Both the position numbers and the translations under genes were made by a program. The notes below the pieces were generated by a model. The model had not been told where the DNA came from, made no database searches, and saw nothing but the letters and a program-made list of their open reading frames with translations. DNA of 64,000 nt from Atlanticothrix silvestris CENA357 (GTDB lineage: Bacteria > Cyanobacteriota > Cyanobacteriia > Cyanobacteriales > Nostocaceae): contig NZ_JAECZB010000075.1 of NCBI RefSeq assembly GCF_016056295.1, forward strand, positions 55,620 to 119,619. Reading direction: 5' to 3'. Positions 20,356-28,804 of the stretch are shown piece after piece. Positions within the stretch are counted from its first letter, which is position 1, and the number at the start of each line of letters is the position of its first letter.

Positions 20356-20544
20356 TATTTTTTTATTGTATGATAAACAAAACCACAGAAATACGGAGAT
20401 ACAAGGAAAATTATCATAAATTTGAGGTTAGGATAAACAAATACGATTTAGGTTTACAATTATAGTTGCCAAAAATCCTTGTTTAAAAATATTGCAATCT
20501 GTAGGTTATTAAAGTTAGGCTAATGGTTGGTCTTGAAATGCTAA

Positions 20545-20590
20545 AACTAAATCTGCACTGTACATAAATAGAAACAGTGCAGATTTAGTT
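20545..20590 (-). terminator. Strong terminator for the 20639-21085 gene
   Basis: A perfect 17-bp stem (20545-20561 with 20574-20590), 12-nt loop. On the minus strand it ends in TTTT (complement of 20543-20546), about 49 nt after the stop codon. Confidence 0.75.
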
Positions 20591-20638
20591 GTTTCAGCAA
20601 CTACTGATATTCGCTTGTAGTAAACTATGAAACGCTAT

Positions 20639-21085
20639 TTAACGCTTAACTTGGTTAGAAATAGCTTCACCAGCTTGTGATGCACTGTCTTGTACACCAC
20701 GAGCAGTTTCCTGAGTACCTTCTACATATCCTGATCCAAATTCTTTAAAGGCTTCTGCTGATTGTTCTCCAATCCTCTTCAGTCGCTCACCAGGAGAGCC
20801 TTCTGTTTCACGAGCTTCTTTATTCCATTGGCCTGTTGTTTTCGGCCTTGGGGAATCATTTTGTTGTATTTGTTCACGAACTCTTTCGCCCAAATCTTTG
20901 TTATTTTGGCTACCCAAAGTAACATTTGTTGTTAGCAATAGAGAACCAACTAAGACAACAGCTAAAAAACGGTTTACCTGAAGTCTATTAAGTAGGGAAT
21001 TGATGTAAGTCATCGTCCTAGAAATTAAATTTTTCATGCTCATATTCCATGAATTTGTCATTGATGATTTTTTCAGATTATGCAT
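20639..21085 (-). CDS. Small exported or membrane-anchored protein, function unknown
   Basis: Up to 148 residues, with several possible ATGs. The most likely mature architecture is a short cytoplasmic tail, a hydrophobic segment F-L-A-V-V-L-V-G-S-L-L-L-T-T (about residues 40-53), then a polar domain of ~95 residues with amphipathic Ala/Gly/Glu/Gln-rich repeats (E-A-F-K-E-F-G-S-G-Y-V-E-G-T-Q-E-T-A-R), reminiscent of LEA-like or apolipoprotein-like helices. That suggests a periplasmic or lumenal protein attached by an uncleaved signal. The start at M25 (M-T-Y-I-N-S-L-L) is as plausible as the first Met. I do not recognise a named family. A strong terminator follows. Confidence 0.72.
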   Translation of the reverse strand: MHNLKKSSMTNSWNMSMKNLISRTMTYINSLLNRLQVNRFLAVVLVGSLLLTTNVTLGSQNNKDLGERVREQIQQNDSPRPKTTGQWNKEARETEGSPGERLKRIGEQSAEAFKEFGSGYVEGTQETARGVQDSASQAGEAISNQVKR

Positions 21086-21547
21086 TTAGTTGGTTAACCA
21101 TAATATGTATGTCAGGAGAAATTCAACGGAATTTCTAGCAATTATCGCCTGACATTTTTAATTACTAAGTTAGGAATGCAATTTGAGAAAACCTTTACCT
21201 AACTTTAAACCAACTAGCCACTTGAACTACAAATCAACGATAACTATAAAAAAATAATGATTCTTCTAACAAAAGGCATATCTTGGTTACGAAAAAGACA
21301 GACTTATTAAAGCCACTAGAAGTAGGTATTAACGAAGAGCTTACTTATTATGGGAGTTAATCTGTGTGAATTTACAGCTGCTTTGGCAAGGGAATGATTA
21401 GTATTCCACTTCATTAAACTGTATCTAATGTTGATGATGTTGACCTCTACAATTTGTTTATTTCAAACCTGAAGCCCATACTCAGCAATTTGCACTACAG
21501 CTTGTCCTGGGCTTTTGATAGCTCAACAAAAAGTTTTCCTAAATGTC
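21086..21547. other. Divergent spacer before ccmK3
   Basis: AT-rich, about 460 bp, must contain the promoters of the small exported protein and of ccmK3. No gene recognised. Confidence 0.4.
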
Positions 21548-21578
21548 AAAATTGGGGCTAAAGCCTCGTACAATAAAT
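21548..21578 (+). promoter_or_regulatory. ccmK3 leader element, copy 1
   Basis: A 31-nt block that matches the block in front of ccmK4 (21936-21966) at 24 of 31 positions: AAAATTGG, a small dyad (here GGCTAAAGCC), then TCGTACAAT and AAAT. TACAAT is a fair -10 hexamer. It ends 31 nt before the ccmK3 ATG. Confidence 0.4.
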
Positions 21579-21609
21579 ATCACTTATTCTTGACTCAGGA
21601 GCTGATTCT

Positions 21610-21921
21610 ATGCCAATGGCGGTTGGCGTAATTGAAACTTTAGGTTTTCCTAGTGTGTTAGCTTCGGCAGATGCAATGGTGAAATCTGCCGCAGTCACGC
21701 TGGTATATTATGGTATAGCGGAAAGCGGCCGCTTAATAGTCGCTGTCCGGGGACATGTTGCTGAAGTCAGAACAGCTGTCGAAGCTGGAATTGCTGCTGG
21801 GGAAGAGGTAAAGGCTGGTACAGTAATCACTCATTACATAGTGCCTAATCCTCCAGAAAATGTGGAAACCATCTTACCAATCCACTTCACTGAAAAATCT
21901 GAACCTTTCAGTATGTTCTAA
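21610..21921 (+). CDS. ccmK3: Carboxysome shell protein CcmK3 (BMC domain)
   Basis: A 103-residue single BMC-domain protein: A-V-G-V-I-E-T-L-G-F-P-S-V-L-A-S-A-D-A-M-V-K, V-Y-Y-G-I-A-E-S-G-R in the pore region, V-R-G-H-V-A-E-V, and the C-terminal H-Y-I-V-P-N-P-P-E-N-V-E-T-I-L-P. The Y-Y pore-side residues and the H-Y-I-V-P-N-P-P ending match CcmK3 rather than CcmK2/K4. Shell hexamers tile the facets of the carboxysome; CcmK3 is known to act with CcmK4 in mixed hexamers. AGGAG precedes the ATG. Together with ccmK4, 85 bp downstream, it forms the usual satellite locus away from the main ccm operon. Confidence 0.9.
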   Translation: MPMAVGVIETLGFPSVLASADAMVKSAAVTLVYYGIAESGRLIVAVRGHVAEVRTAVEAGIAAGEEVKAGTVITHYIVPNPPENVETILPIHFTEKSEPFSMF

Positions 21922-21935
21922 GCAAATTCGTCATT

Positions 21936-21966
21936 AAAATTGGTAGCGAAGCTTCGTACAATTAAT
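21936..21966 (+). promoter_or_regulatory. ccmK4 leader element, copy 2
   Basis: The partner of the element at 21548-21578. Here the dyad is the perfect palindrome CGAAGCTTCG, followed by the same TCGTACAAT. It lies in the ccmK3-ccmK4 spacer, 40 nt before the ccmK4 ATG, so ccmK4 may have its own promoter. Confidence 0.4.
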
Positions 21967-22006
21967 TTGTAGCGCCACATAGGTTTATTCATACAGGAGA
22001 TTGTTA

Positions 22007-22357
22007 ATGTCACTACAAGCCGTTGGAGCACTTGAGACTAAGGGATTTCCCGCTGTACTAGCAGCAGCAGATGCAATGGTGAAAGCTGGTCGAGTCACCC
22101 TAGTTGGTTATATCAGAGTAGGTAGTGCCCGTTTTACAGTCAATATTCGCGGTGATGTTTCTGAAGTAAAAACCGCTATGGCTGCTGGTGTTGAAGCCGC
22201 AGAAAATGTTTATGGCGGTACTTTGGAATCTTGGGTGATTATCCCCCGTCCCCATGAAAACGTTGAAGCTGTTCTGCCAATTGCTTATACTGAACAAGTT
22301 CAACAGTATCGAGAATCTGTGGAAAACCCCATCGTTAGATCATCGAATGGGCGATAA
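22007..22357 (+). CDS. ccmK4: Carboxysome shell protein CcmK4 (BMC domain)
   Basis: A 116-residue BMC protein: [35 protein letters not shown] at the pore loop, [15 protein letters not shown], and [11 protein letters not shown]. The G-S-A-R pore and the I-I-P-R-P-H-E-N ending are typical of CcmK4. It has a ~15-residue polar tail ([12 protein letters not shown]). AGGAG lies 7 nt before the ATG at 22007; an in-frame TTG at 22001 is unlikely. A dyad AGTCAAAA/TTTTGACT (22386-22393 with 22415-22422) follows and may end the transcript. Confidence 0.92.
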   Translation: MSLQAVGALETKGFPAVLAAADAMVKAGRVTLVGYIRVGSARFTVNIRGDVSEVKTAMAAGVEAAENVYGGTLESWVIIPRPHENVEAVLPIAYTEQVQQYRESVENPIVRSSNGR

Positions 22358-22591
22358 AGTTAGATTCATTTAGTTATTCAACAAAAGTCAAAAGTCTACC
22401 ATTTAACCCTCGATTTTTGACTATCAAATTTTTGTAAGATGCAATGTCGAGATTAAAGAGTCATTTAATGGAACTGAACACAGCAAGCTGATTCAGCAAA
22501 TTTAGTGAACTATTATGAACAACTCGTTTATCAAGTTTAACTTCAACTAATACCACACTTTGTTAGTTAAACTTTCAATCGAATTTCTTAC

Positions 22592-22726
22592 TTAAAATAG
22601 TACCCGTAATACCATTTTTAAAAGATTTACTACAAATATATTGGCTGTATACACGTAAATTCGTAGAATTATTGCCATGTATTTGTAGTATGTATTGGTG
22701 AAATGGTATCAGGGTACTTTTAAATT
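22592..22726. repeat. 135-nt nested inverted repeat (MITE-like or structured RNA)
   Basis: The outer arms (about 22593-22617 with 22701-22725) pair as TTAAAA, GTACCC and ATACCATTT, with two small mismatched steps. An inner 11-bp perfect arm follows (22628-22638 with 22680-22690). In the centre are TGGC/GCCA and a 5-bp AATTC-GTA-GAATT hairpin. Such nesting over 135 nt is well beyond chance. No coding potential. Could be a non-autonomous transposable element or a structured RNA. Confidence 0.6.
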
Positions 22727-22806
22727 TTCAACAGCTTCTTCAGGAGTATCGTCTATATCTATTCATTGCATTTTACTCCCATAAGTGGGAAGGATGGTGT
22801 TGAATT

Positions 22807-22890
22807 ATTCCACCCAATACATTATCTAAACAATATAGAAAGCTTACAAGCATTGACTTTCTATTTTTTATGACTAAAAATGGGTGGAAT
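22807..22890 (+). terminator. Orphan terminator inside a larger inverted repeat
   Basis: An 8-bp stem ATAGAAAG/CTTTCTAT (22835-22842 with 22857-22864) is followed by a T6 run, a normal + strand terminator. It is nested in a 10-bp perfect inverted repeat ATTCCACCCA/TGGGTGGAAT (22807-22816 with 22881-22890). No gene ends before it: the nearest, ccmK4, stops 480 nt upstream. A small RNA reading out of 22.6-22.8 kb is possible. Confidence 0.5.
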
Positions 22891-23281
22891 GGTGTTAAAG
22901 AAGGAAATTCCTCAAAATTCCGTTAATTCCACAGTTAAATACCTAGTAAGTGAAACTTATATATACAAAACAACGTCCAGATGGAAGTGAATCATAATTC
23001 ATGTCTCCAAGCAGGTGCAAAATGACAGCTTTTCCAGATTTTTCTATAAGATTACTTACCCCATCTATCCAAGTGTAGATAGTCGCTATGTGTTGCTAAA
23101 ACTTAAGTTTACAAATATTCAAAATTTACACACATTTAGGCAAATCCCCTAAGAAGCTTAATTTCTAGCGCTCAAAGATTAAAACTAAAAACAGCAATAT
23201 GCAAAAATTTGCATAAAGTTAGTCAATAAAGACGTAATAACAATGTGATCGCTGAGATGTATTCATGAGAACAACAGACTT

Positions 23282-24505
23282 GTGGACAAATGTCAGCTAA
23301 TAAGTTGTGTACGAGCAATGGGGGTTGTGATGCAAACTTTAAAACAGGGTTTCGAGGAGCGCAATCTCGCTATGGTAACGGAAGCAGAAAAACTAGCACA
23401 ATATTGGCAAAAGCGATTAGCTGCTGAATGTCCCGAACAAAGTGTCGCAACTAGAGAAGGCATTATTCTCTGGCTACTGGGACGTGATTTAAGACGGTTT
23501 GATCTGCTCAACCCTAAAGAACTCGATATTGCCAAGCAAGCAATGGAATATCGCTGGAGAATTTTACATCAACGTTACTTGGGCATTGGGCGAGAACGTG
23601 CTTATCGTAACCTAATTAATCGACTGGGGAGTGTAGTCTCACTACGGAATAAAATTCAGACTTGGGTTTCACTGAGCCGCGATCGCCAGCGTAGTGTGAT
23701 GGATGTACTACAAGAAGTGCTGCAAGAGTTACTACAAAACGACACTTACATGCAGCAGCAAATGGCTTGCATTGCTGAACTAACAACCGATAAGCGACTA
23801 CGAGATACTCTACTGTTTGCGAGCATAGAAGAGTATGCTTTGCGACCAGTACGTAATCAACCGCTGTTAGCATATCGTTTTGTCAACTACTTACGTCGCA
23901 CTCAGCGTGGCGGTTTAACTCAAGTACCAGGTAGCGACTTAGTAAGACTAGTTTCTGAAGAAATTCTCACAGATGATAATGAGAATCGGGTGAACTTGGT
24001 AGATAATCAGGCGATCGCAGAATATCAAGAAGCACAACAATTAGAAGAACAACAAGTACTGCGACAGACAGTACAAAAGGAATTTGCTGATTATTTACAC
24101 GAAAATCTGGGCGCAGATGCAGTAGAGTGGCTGCGTCTGTATCTCCAAGGCAAATCCCAAGATGAAATCGCCAAAAAACTAAATAAGCCCATTAAAGAAA
24201 TCTACCGTTTACGCGAAAAAATTAGTTACCATGCGGTACGCGTCTTTGCTCTTAAAGGTAAACCGGAACTCGTAGATAACTGGTTGTCGATTTCCTTGCA
24301 AGAGAATAATTTGGGGCTAACACAAATGCAATGGCAGAAACTTTATGAAAAATTAACACCCGTTGGACGGCAGATCCTAGATTTACGCAAAGCAGGCGAA
24401 TCCATAGAAGCAGCAGCCCAACAGTTACAACTTAAAACCCATCAAGCTATGGGTGAATGGACTAAAGTTTACCTTGCAGCTCAATCATTGAGAATTCAAG
24501 AATGA
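23282..24505 (+). CDS. hetZ: HetZ, heterocyst differentiation regulator
   Basis: A protein of about 390-407 residues (starts possible at TTG 23282, ATG 23318 or ATG 23330; GGGGG lies 5 nt before the last). Helical throughout, with a sigma/HTH-like segment K-S-Q-D-E-I-A-K-K-L-N-K-P-I-K-E-I-Y-R-L near residue 285 and a second HTH-like region near the C-terminus (E-A-A-A-Q-Q-L). I recognise this as HetZ, a DNA-binding regulator acting with HetR early in heterocyst commitment. The call is strengthened by the following patU gene, its known neighbour. A long spacer precedes it; I saw no clear HetR-type inverted repeat there. Confidence 0.82.
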   Translation: MDKCQLISCVRAMGVVMQTLKQGFEERNLAMVTEAEKLAQYWQKRLAAECPEQSVATREGIILWLLGRDLRRFDLLNPKELDIAKQAMEYRWRILHQRYLGIGRERAYRNLINRLGSVVSLRNKIQTWVSLSRDRQRSVMDVLQEVLQELLQNDTYMQQQMACIAELTTDKRLRDTLLFASIEEYALRPVRNQPLLAYRFVNYLRRTQRGGLTQVPGSDLVRLVSEEILTDDNENRVNLVDNQAIAEYQEAQQLEEQQVLRQTVQKEFADYLHENLGADAVEWLRLYLQGKSQDEIAKKLNKPIKEIYRLREKISYHAVRVFALKGKPELVDNWLSISLQENNLGLTQMQWQKLYEKLTPVGRQILDLRKAGESIEAAAQQLQLKTHQAMGEWTKVYLAAQSLRIQE

Positions 24506-24588
24506 GTAGATTGACTACTGAGTCTGGGGGTGATGGCGATCGCATACCCAAACATCCCTGGACAACTATCACCAAGCTAAACATTTTT

Positions 24589-24698
24589 GATTGTGGACTA
24601 GGGATAAATCCTCAATCCACAATCCCGCAAAAACCCTTTATTTACTGGTAGTTAATTTAACCCTTAAGAAGACAACAAAGTATCTTTATTTACTGGTA
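24589..24698 (+). promoter_or_regulatory. hetZ-patU spacer: hairpin and direct repeat
   Basis: A hairpin with a 9-bp perfect arm GATTGTGGA/TCCACAATC (24589-24597 with 24616-24624) contains an inner AGGGAT/ATCCT pairing. It is followed by two identical 15-mers, CTTTATTTACTGGTA, at 24636-24650 and 24684-24698 (48-bp period). The hairpin may attenuate or end the hetZ transcript; the direct repeats may be operator sites for patU. Confidence 0.4.
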
Positions 24699-24749
24699 AC
24701 TAAAACTAGACCAAAATAAAATATAAGGAAACCCCAAAAAATCAAACCT

Positions 24750-25994
24750 ATGTCGTCTTCAGAGGGTAAATCAACTGATATCGGAGCAAGTGGGCAGCAA
24801 GTACTATCTAACACTTCAACAAATTGGGAGCAAGAACACGAACACCAAGAAATATTTAAGTTAATTGATAGCCTCTTGTCCTTTGAAGCTTGTTTATACC
24901 ACCAGATTGTGCCCTTTAGATTAAAAGACAACGAGTTACTGCTAGGTATAGTTCATCCCCAAGATAGTGGAGCGTTAGATTACGTAAGTCGCATATTGAC
25001 TTATATCAATTGCACAATGGTGACTCAAGAGATTGCCATTGACACCCATCGCATCATACTTTCAGCTTATCTCAACCATAAAAATACATTCTGCCCAGAT
25101 GTAAAACAAGTCAATCAACTAAAAGCGAACTCAACCCCAGAAAATAGTACAAACAATATTGTCGAGAATCTGATTCACTCTGCAACCGCCTTATCAAAGC
25201 AAAATCAGCAACTACAATCGAATGTAGCTCAGATACAAACCCCTCAATATTCTGAGCAAACAGCAAATCTTCCCCCAACCCTCCATCCAGATAACTTTAA
25301 GACCCTGTCTCCTCCTCTCAACGAGCAGAAAGAAGAAGATAACTCCAAGGTAGTATCCCCTAACCAATTAACTGTTTTGCAGCTGCAAGTTCCAGAACTA
25401 TTCAATCCAATTGAAATGCTGCCAACATTACCACCCAAAAAATTACTACAAGAATTGCTGGGACGAGTACTAGGTGGAGGAATTGGCCGCTTATATTTGG
25501 AAAGACAACCTTACGAAGGCAGGATACTCTGGAGTGACAATGGTGTCTTGCAATCTGTACTCGAAAACTTGCCTCTCTCGGTTTTTCAAGGCGTGCTGAA
25601 TGAATTGAAGCGATTTGCGGCTTTGCCTGTCACCAGATTTGCAGAACCGAAACAAGTAGAGAAAGAATGCTTGTATCAACAAAATCGTTTGTTATTACGC
25701 CTGCGTGTGATGCCAGGAATGTATGGTGAAGAAGCTACATTACAAGTACTGCGGGGAGCAGCATTAAAGTTTTATCAGCAACAACAGTTGGCCGGTCTAA
25801 GCCGAGATGCTTTAGGAATTTCTCAGCAACTCAGTTTCAAGTTACGCGAACTCCATCAACGACTCCTCCTCAATCCCAACCCCAGGTCTGAGCAAATAGA
25901 AGCTTTAACTACCCTCAATCAACTAGTAGATCATTTAGAGCAACAGATAAAAATAGTAACAGCAAATAACCAGTCATCAGCAGACATTGAATAA
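24750..25994 (+). CDS. patU: PatU, heterocyst pattern formation protein (unsplit)
   Basis: A 414-residue protein. An N-terminal domain (about 25-115) resembles the MshEN/GspE N-terminal type (F-R-L-K-D-N-E-L-L-L-G-I-V-H-P-Q-D). A Gln/Ser/Pro-rich linker (about 125-225) follows, then a C-terminal domain with L-L-G-R-V-L-G-G-G-I-G-R-L-Y-L-E-R and R-L-R-V-M-P-G-M-Y-G-E-E-A-T-L-Q-V-L-R-G-A-A. In Anabaena PCC 7120 this protein is split into patU5 and patU3 downstream of hetZ; here it is one continuous frame, as in Nostoc punctiforme. The 244-bp spacer after hetZ carries a hairpin and direct repeats. Confidence 0.78.
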   Translation: MSSSEGKSTDIGASGQQVLSNTSTNWEQEHEHQEIFKLIDSLLSFEACLYHQIVPFRLKDNELLLGIVHPQDSGALDYVSRILTYINCTMVTQEIAIDTHRIILSAYLNHKNTFCPDVKQVNQLKANSTPENSTNNIVENLIHSATALSKQNQQLQSNVAQIQTPQYSEQTANLPPTLHPDNFKTLSPPLNEQKEEDNSKVVSPNQLTVLQLQVPELFNPIEMLPTLPPKKLLQELLGRVLGGGIGRLYLERQPYEGRILWSDNGVLQSVLENLPLSVFQGVLNELKRFAALPVTRFAEPKQVEKECLYQQNRLLLRLRVMPGMYGEEATLQVLRGAALKFYQQQQLAGLSRDALGISQQLSFKLRELHQRLLLNPNPRSEQIEALTTLNQLVDHLEQQIKIVTANNQSSADIE

Positions 25995-26194
25995 CAATGC
26001 TGTCAGTAAAACCGCTGATTTCGATCTTATCCATAATTGTTATGTTGTAATGGCATACCAGAACTATTTATTTGAATATTTTTGGTTTGATTTTAAACAT
26101 TTGAATTACGTATTTTTACTAAAAAACAGTTATATAACTTATAGTAAATAACTGAATTTTCCACTTCCAAATTCATTAATTTTGCAGATATCTC

Positions 26195-26878
26195 ATGCAG
26201 ACTGAGGTTTTTAGTGAACTTTTCCCCTTACTGAGTACAGCCAACCCACAAACCTTGGAATGGCTGCTTAACGTTGCAATTGAACATGAATATCCAGTTG
26301 GGCGAGCTGTGCTAATGGAAGATGCCTGGGGTAACGCTGTTTACTTTGTGGTTTCTGGCTGGGTTAAAGTCCGACGCACCTCTGGAGATGATTCTGTAGC
26401 TATTGCAATTTTGGGTCGGGGTGATTTTTTTGGAGAAATGGCAATTTTGGATGAATCCCCGCGTTCAACCGATGTTATTGCCCTTTCGCCAGTCAAGTTA
26501 CTTAGCATTTCTAGAGAACGTTTTATTCAAATCCTGTTCAAAGACCCGCAGCTACATCACCGGATGCTGCAGCTGATGGTGCGACGATTACGGCAGATTA
26601 ACCAGCGCTTGCAAATCAGAACTTCTCCCCCAGCTGTCAAACTTGCTCATACTCTAGTAAGTTTGGGTGAAAGCTATGGGTTAGAATCAGATAAAGGCAG
26701 AGAAATTTTTAATATTCCTTTCAAAGATTTGGCAGAGGTGACAGAAATTGGCGTGGAAGAAACCACCAAAATCATGGAAAAACTACATGAAAAAGGTTGG
26801 ATTGCAATTGACAGCGCCAACGACATCATTTACCTAATCAATTTCAAACAGTTGTTTAATTTGGCTGGTAAAGTCTAA
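26195..26878 (+). CDS. CRP/FNR-family transcriptional regulator
   Basis: A 227-residue regulator with an N-terminal cyclic-nucleotide-binding-type beta-roll (V-Y-F-V-V-S-G-W-V-K-V, G-R-G-D-F-F-G-E-M-A-I-L-D-E-S-P-R-S-T-D-V, about 10-120), a dimerisation helix (about 120-145), and a C-terminal winged helix with D-L-A-E-V-T-E-I-G-V-E-E-T-T-K-I-M-E-K-L. The phosphate-binding cassette has R-S-T rather than a full R-S/T-A-T, so cAMP binding is uncertain. It follows patU by 200 bp on the same strand; whether it takes part in heterocyst control is not shown. The ATG has no strong Shine-Dalgarno. Confidence 0.92.
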   Translation: MQTEVFSELFPLLSTANPQTLEWLLNVAIEHEYPVGRAVLMEDAWGNAVYFVVSGWVKVRRTSGDDSVAIAILGRGDFFGEMAILDESPRSTDVIALSPVKLLSISRERFIQILFKDPQLHHRMLQLMVRRLRQINQRLQIRTSPPAVKLAHTLVSLGESYGLESDKGREIFNIPFKDLAEVTEIGVEETTKIMEKLHEKGWIAIDSANDIIYLINFKQLFNLAGKV

Positions 26879-26944
26879 ATCAGTGTGGGGTGTTTAGTGC
26901 TGAAATGTGGAGTTTTGAGTGCTGAGTCCAAAGTTTTTTGCTAC

Positions 26945-26994
26945 TGACTATTGACTATTGACTATTAACAACTATTGACTATTAACTATCGACT
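26945..26994. repeat. Short tandem heptamer repeat (TGACTAT units)
   Basis: Three consecutive TGACTAT units, then TAACAACTAT, another TGACTAT and TAACTATCGACT. Same family as 13227-13278 (register and some bases differ). It fills the spacer between the CRP-type gene and the M61 peptidase gene. Confidence 0.75.
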
Positions 26995-27019
26995 CAGAAT
27001 TTATCACTCCTAACTACCG

Positions 27020-28804
27020 ATGACCGAAGCAACAGCACCTCGTCTAGAAATTGGCGTTCAGGAAACCGTGCCGACGATTCATTACCAAGTGGCGATGCCC
27101 CAACCAGAAACACATCTGTTTGAAGTGACATTGCAGCTTGTGAATCATCCATCGCCGATTCTTGACTTAAAAATGCCGGTGTGGACACCAGGTTCCTACT
27201 TAGTCCGGGAATACGCCAAAAACTTGCAAGATTTTGCTGCTTTTGTAGGCGATAAGCCTTTAAGTTGGCGGAAAATTAGTAAAAATCACTGGCAAGTTAA
27301 TAAAAATGGCGTTTCAGACTTAACTGTACGTTACCGAATGTTTGCTAATGAGCTATCGGTACGGACAAATCACTTGGACACCACCCACGGCTATTTTAAC
27401 GGTGCTGCGCTGTTTTTTAGACTACCGGGTTGGGAAGAGCTACCAATTCGTGTGACTATCGTACCACCCCGTCCAGAATGGCGGGTAACTACTGCCTTGC
27501 CAACAGCTGGTGAAAAAACTAATAGTTTCTTAGCTGCTGATTTTGACACTCTTGCAGATAGCCCCTTTGAGATTGGCTCTCACCAGTTGTATCACTTTGA
27601 GGTATTGGGCAAACCTCATGAACTGGCAATTTGGGGACAGGGAAATTTTCAAGCGCAGCGGATGATCGCTGATATCCAGAAAATTGTCCAAGTGGAAGCA
27701 CAAATGTTTGGTGGCTTGCCCTATGAAAGATATGTGTTTCTGCTGCATTTATTTGCCCAAGCTTATGGGGGTTTGGAGCATAAAAACAGCTGTTCTTTAA
27801 TTTACCAACGCTTTGGGTTTCGCTCTCAGGATAAATACGATCGCTTTCTGCAATTGGTAGCACATGAATTCTTCCATTTGTGGAATGTTAAACGTATTCG
27901 CCCCAAAGCCCTAGAAGTTTTTGATTACGATCGCGAAAACTACACACCATCTTTGTGGTTCTGTGAGGGAACTACCAGTTACTACGATTTGCTGATTCCT
28001 TTACGGGCTGGAATGTATGATGCCAAGGCGTATTTAAATAATTGGGGTAAGGAGATTACTCGGTTTCTCACCACACCTGGGCGTAAGGTACAACCGCTTT
28101 CTGAATCAAGTTTTGATGCTTGGATTAAACTCTATCGCCCAGATGCCAATAGCGGCAATTCCCAAATTTCCTACTACTTGAAAGGAGAAATGGTTTCTTT
28201 GTTGCTAGATTTATTGATTAGAGCGCGGCATGGCAATCAGCATTCCCTGGATGATGTGATGCGACAGATGTGGCAGCAATTTGGGCAAGCAGAGATTGGC
28301 TACACTCCTGAACAATTACAGAAAGTAATTGAATCTGTAGCGGGAGTGAATTTGGCTGATTTCTTTCAACGCTATATTGATGGTACTGAAGAATTACCCT
28401 TTAATCAGTACTTGGAACCTTTTGGTTTGCAGCTAGTAGCAGAGCAAGAAGAAGAACCTTATCTGGGTGTAAAAGCGAAAACCGAGCATGGACGAGAAAT
28501 CATTAAGTTTGTTGAAGTGGGTTCGCCTGCACAACTAGCAGGAATTGATGCAGGTGATGAATTGTTGGCTATTGCAGGAATTAAAGTTACAGCAAATCAA
28601 TTGAGTGATCGCCTCAAAGATTATCAACCCAACGACATTATCCAAGTCACAGTTTTTCACCAAGATGAACTGCGTACTTATGCCGTCACCCTGGCTGCAT
28701 CACGTTCTAATAAGTATCAAGTAATTCCCATCCAGAATCCTGATCCTATACAGAAAGAGAATTTCGCTGGATGGTTAGGCGTGCCGATCATTACTGTCCG
28801 TTAA
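27020..28804 (+). CDS. M61-family metallopeptidase with PDZ domain
   Basis: A 594-residue peptidase of the glycyl-aminopeptidase (M61) family. An N-terminal beta-rich domain (1-190) is followed by the catalytic domain with H-E-F-F-H (282-286, zinc ligands) and third ligand Glu 316 in W-F-C-E-G-T-T-S-Y-Y. A C-terminal PDZ domain (about 480-560) contains G-S-P-A-Q-L-A-G-I-D-A-G-D-E-L-L-A-I. No signal peptide is evident, so it is probably cytoplasmic. Family members release N-terminal Gly or Ala; the substrate is unknown here. It stands alone between a tandem-repeat spacer and a long structured leader. Confidence 0.93.
   Translation: MTEATAPRLEIGVQETVPTIHYQVAMPQPETHLFEVTLQLVNHPSPILDLKMPVWTPGSYLVREYAKNLQDFAAFVGDKPLSWRKISKNHWQVNKNGVSDLTVRYRMFANELSVRTNHLDTTHGYFNGAALFFRLPGWEELPIRVTIVPPRPEWRVTTALPTAGEKTNSFLAADFDTLADSPFEIGSHQLYHFEVLGKPHELAIWGQGNFQAQRMIADIQKIVQVEAQMFGGLPYERYVFLLHLFAQAYGGLEHKNSCSLIYQRFGFRSQDKYDRFLQLVAHEFFHLWNVKRIRPKALEVFDYDRENYTPSLWFCEGTTSYYDLLIPLRAGMYDAKAYLNNWGKEITRFLTTPGRKVQPLSESSFDAWIKLYRPDANSGNSQISYYLKGEMVSLLLDLLIRARHGNQHSLDDVMRQMWQQFGQAEIGYTPEQLQKVIESVAGVNLADFFQRYIDGTEELPFNQYLEPFGLQLVAEQEEEPYLGVKAKTEHGREIIKFVEVGSPAQLAGIDAGDELLAIAGIKVTANQLSDRLKDYQPNDIIQVTVFHQDELRTYAVTLAASRSNKYQVIPIQNPDPIQKENFAGWLGVPIITVR

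Noticed and set aside
22900..23281. HetR inverted-repeat site upstream of hetZ
   Set aside because: No GGG..CCC type dyad with the known spacing was found by eye.
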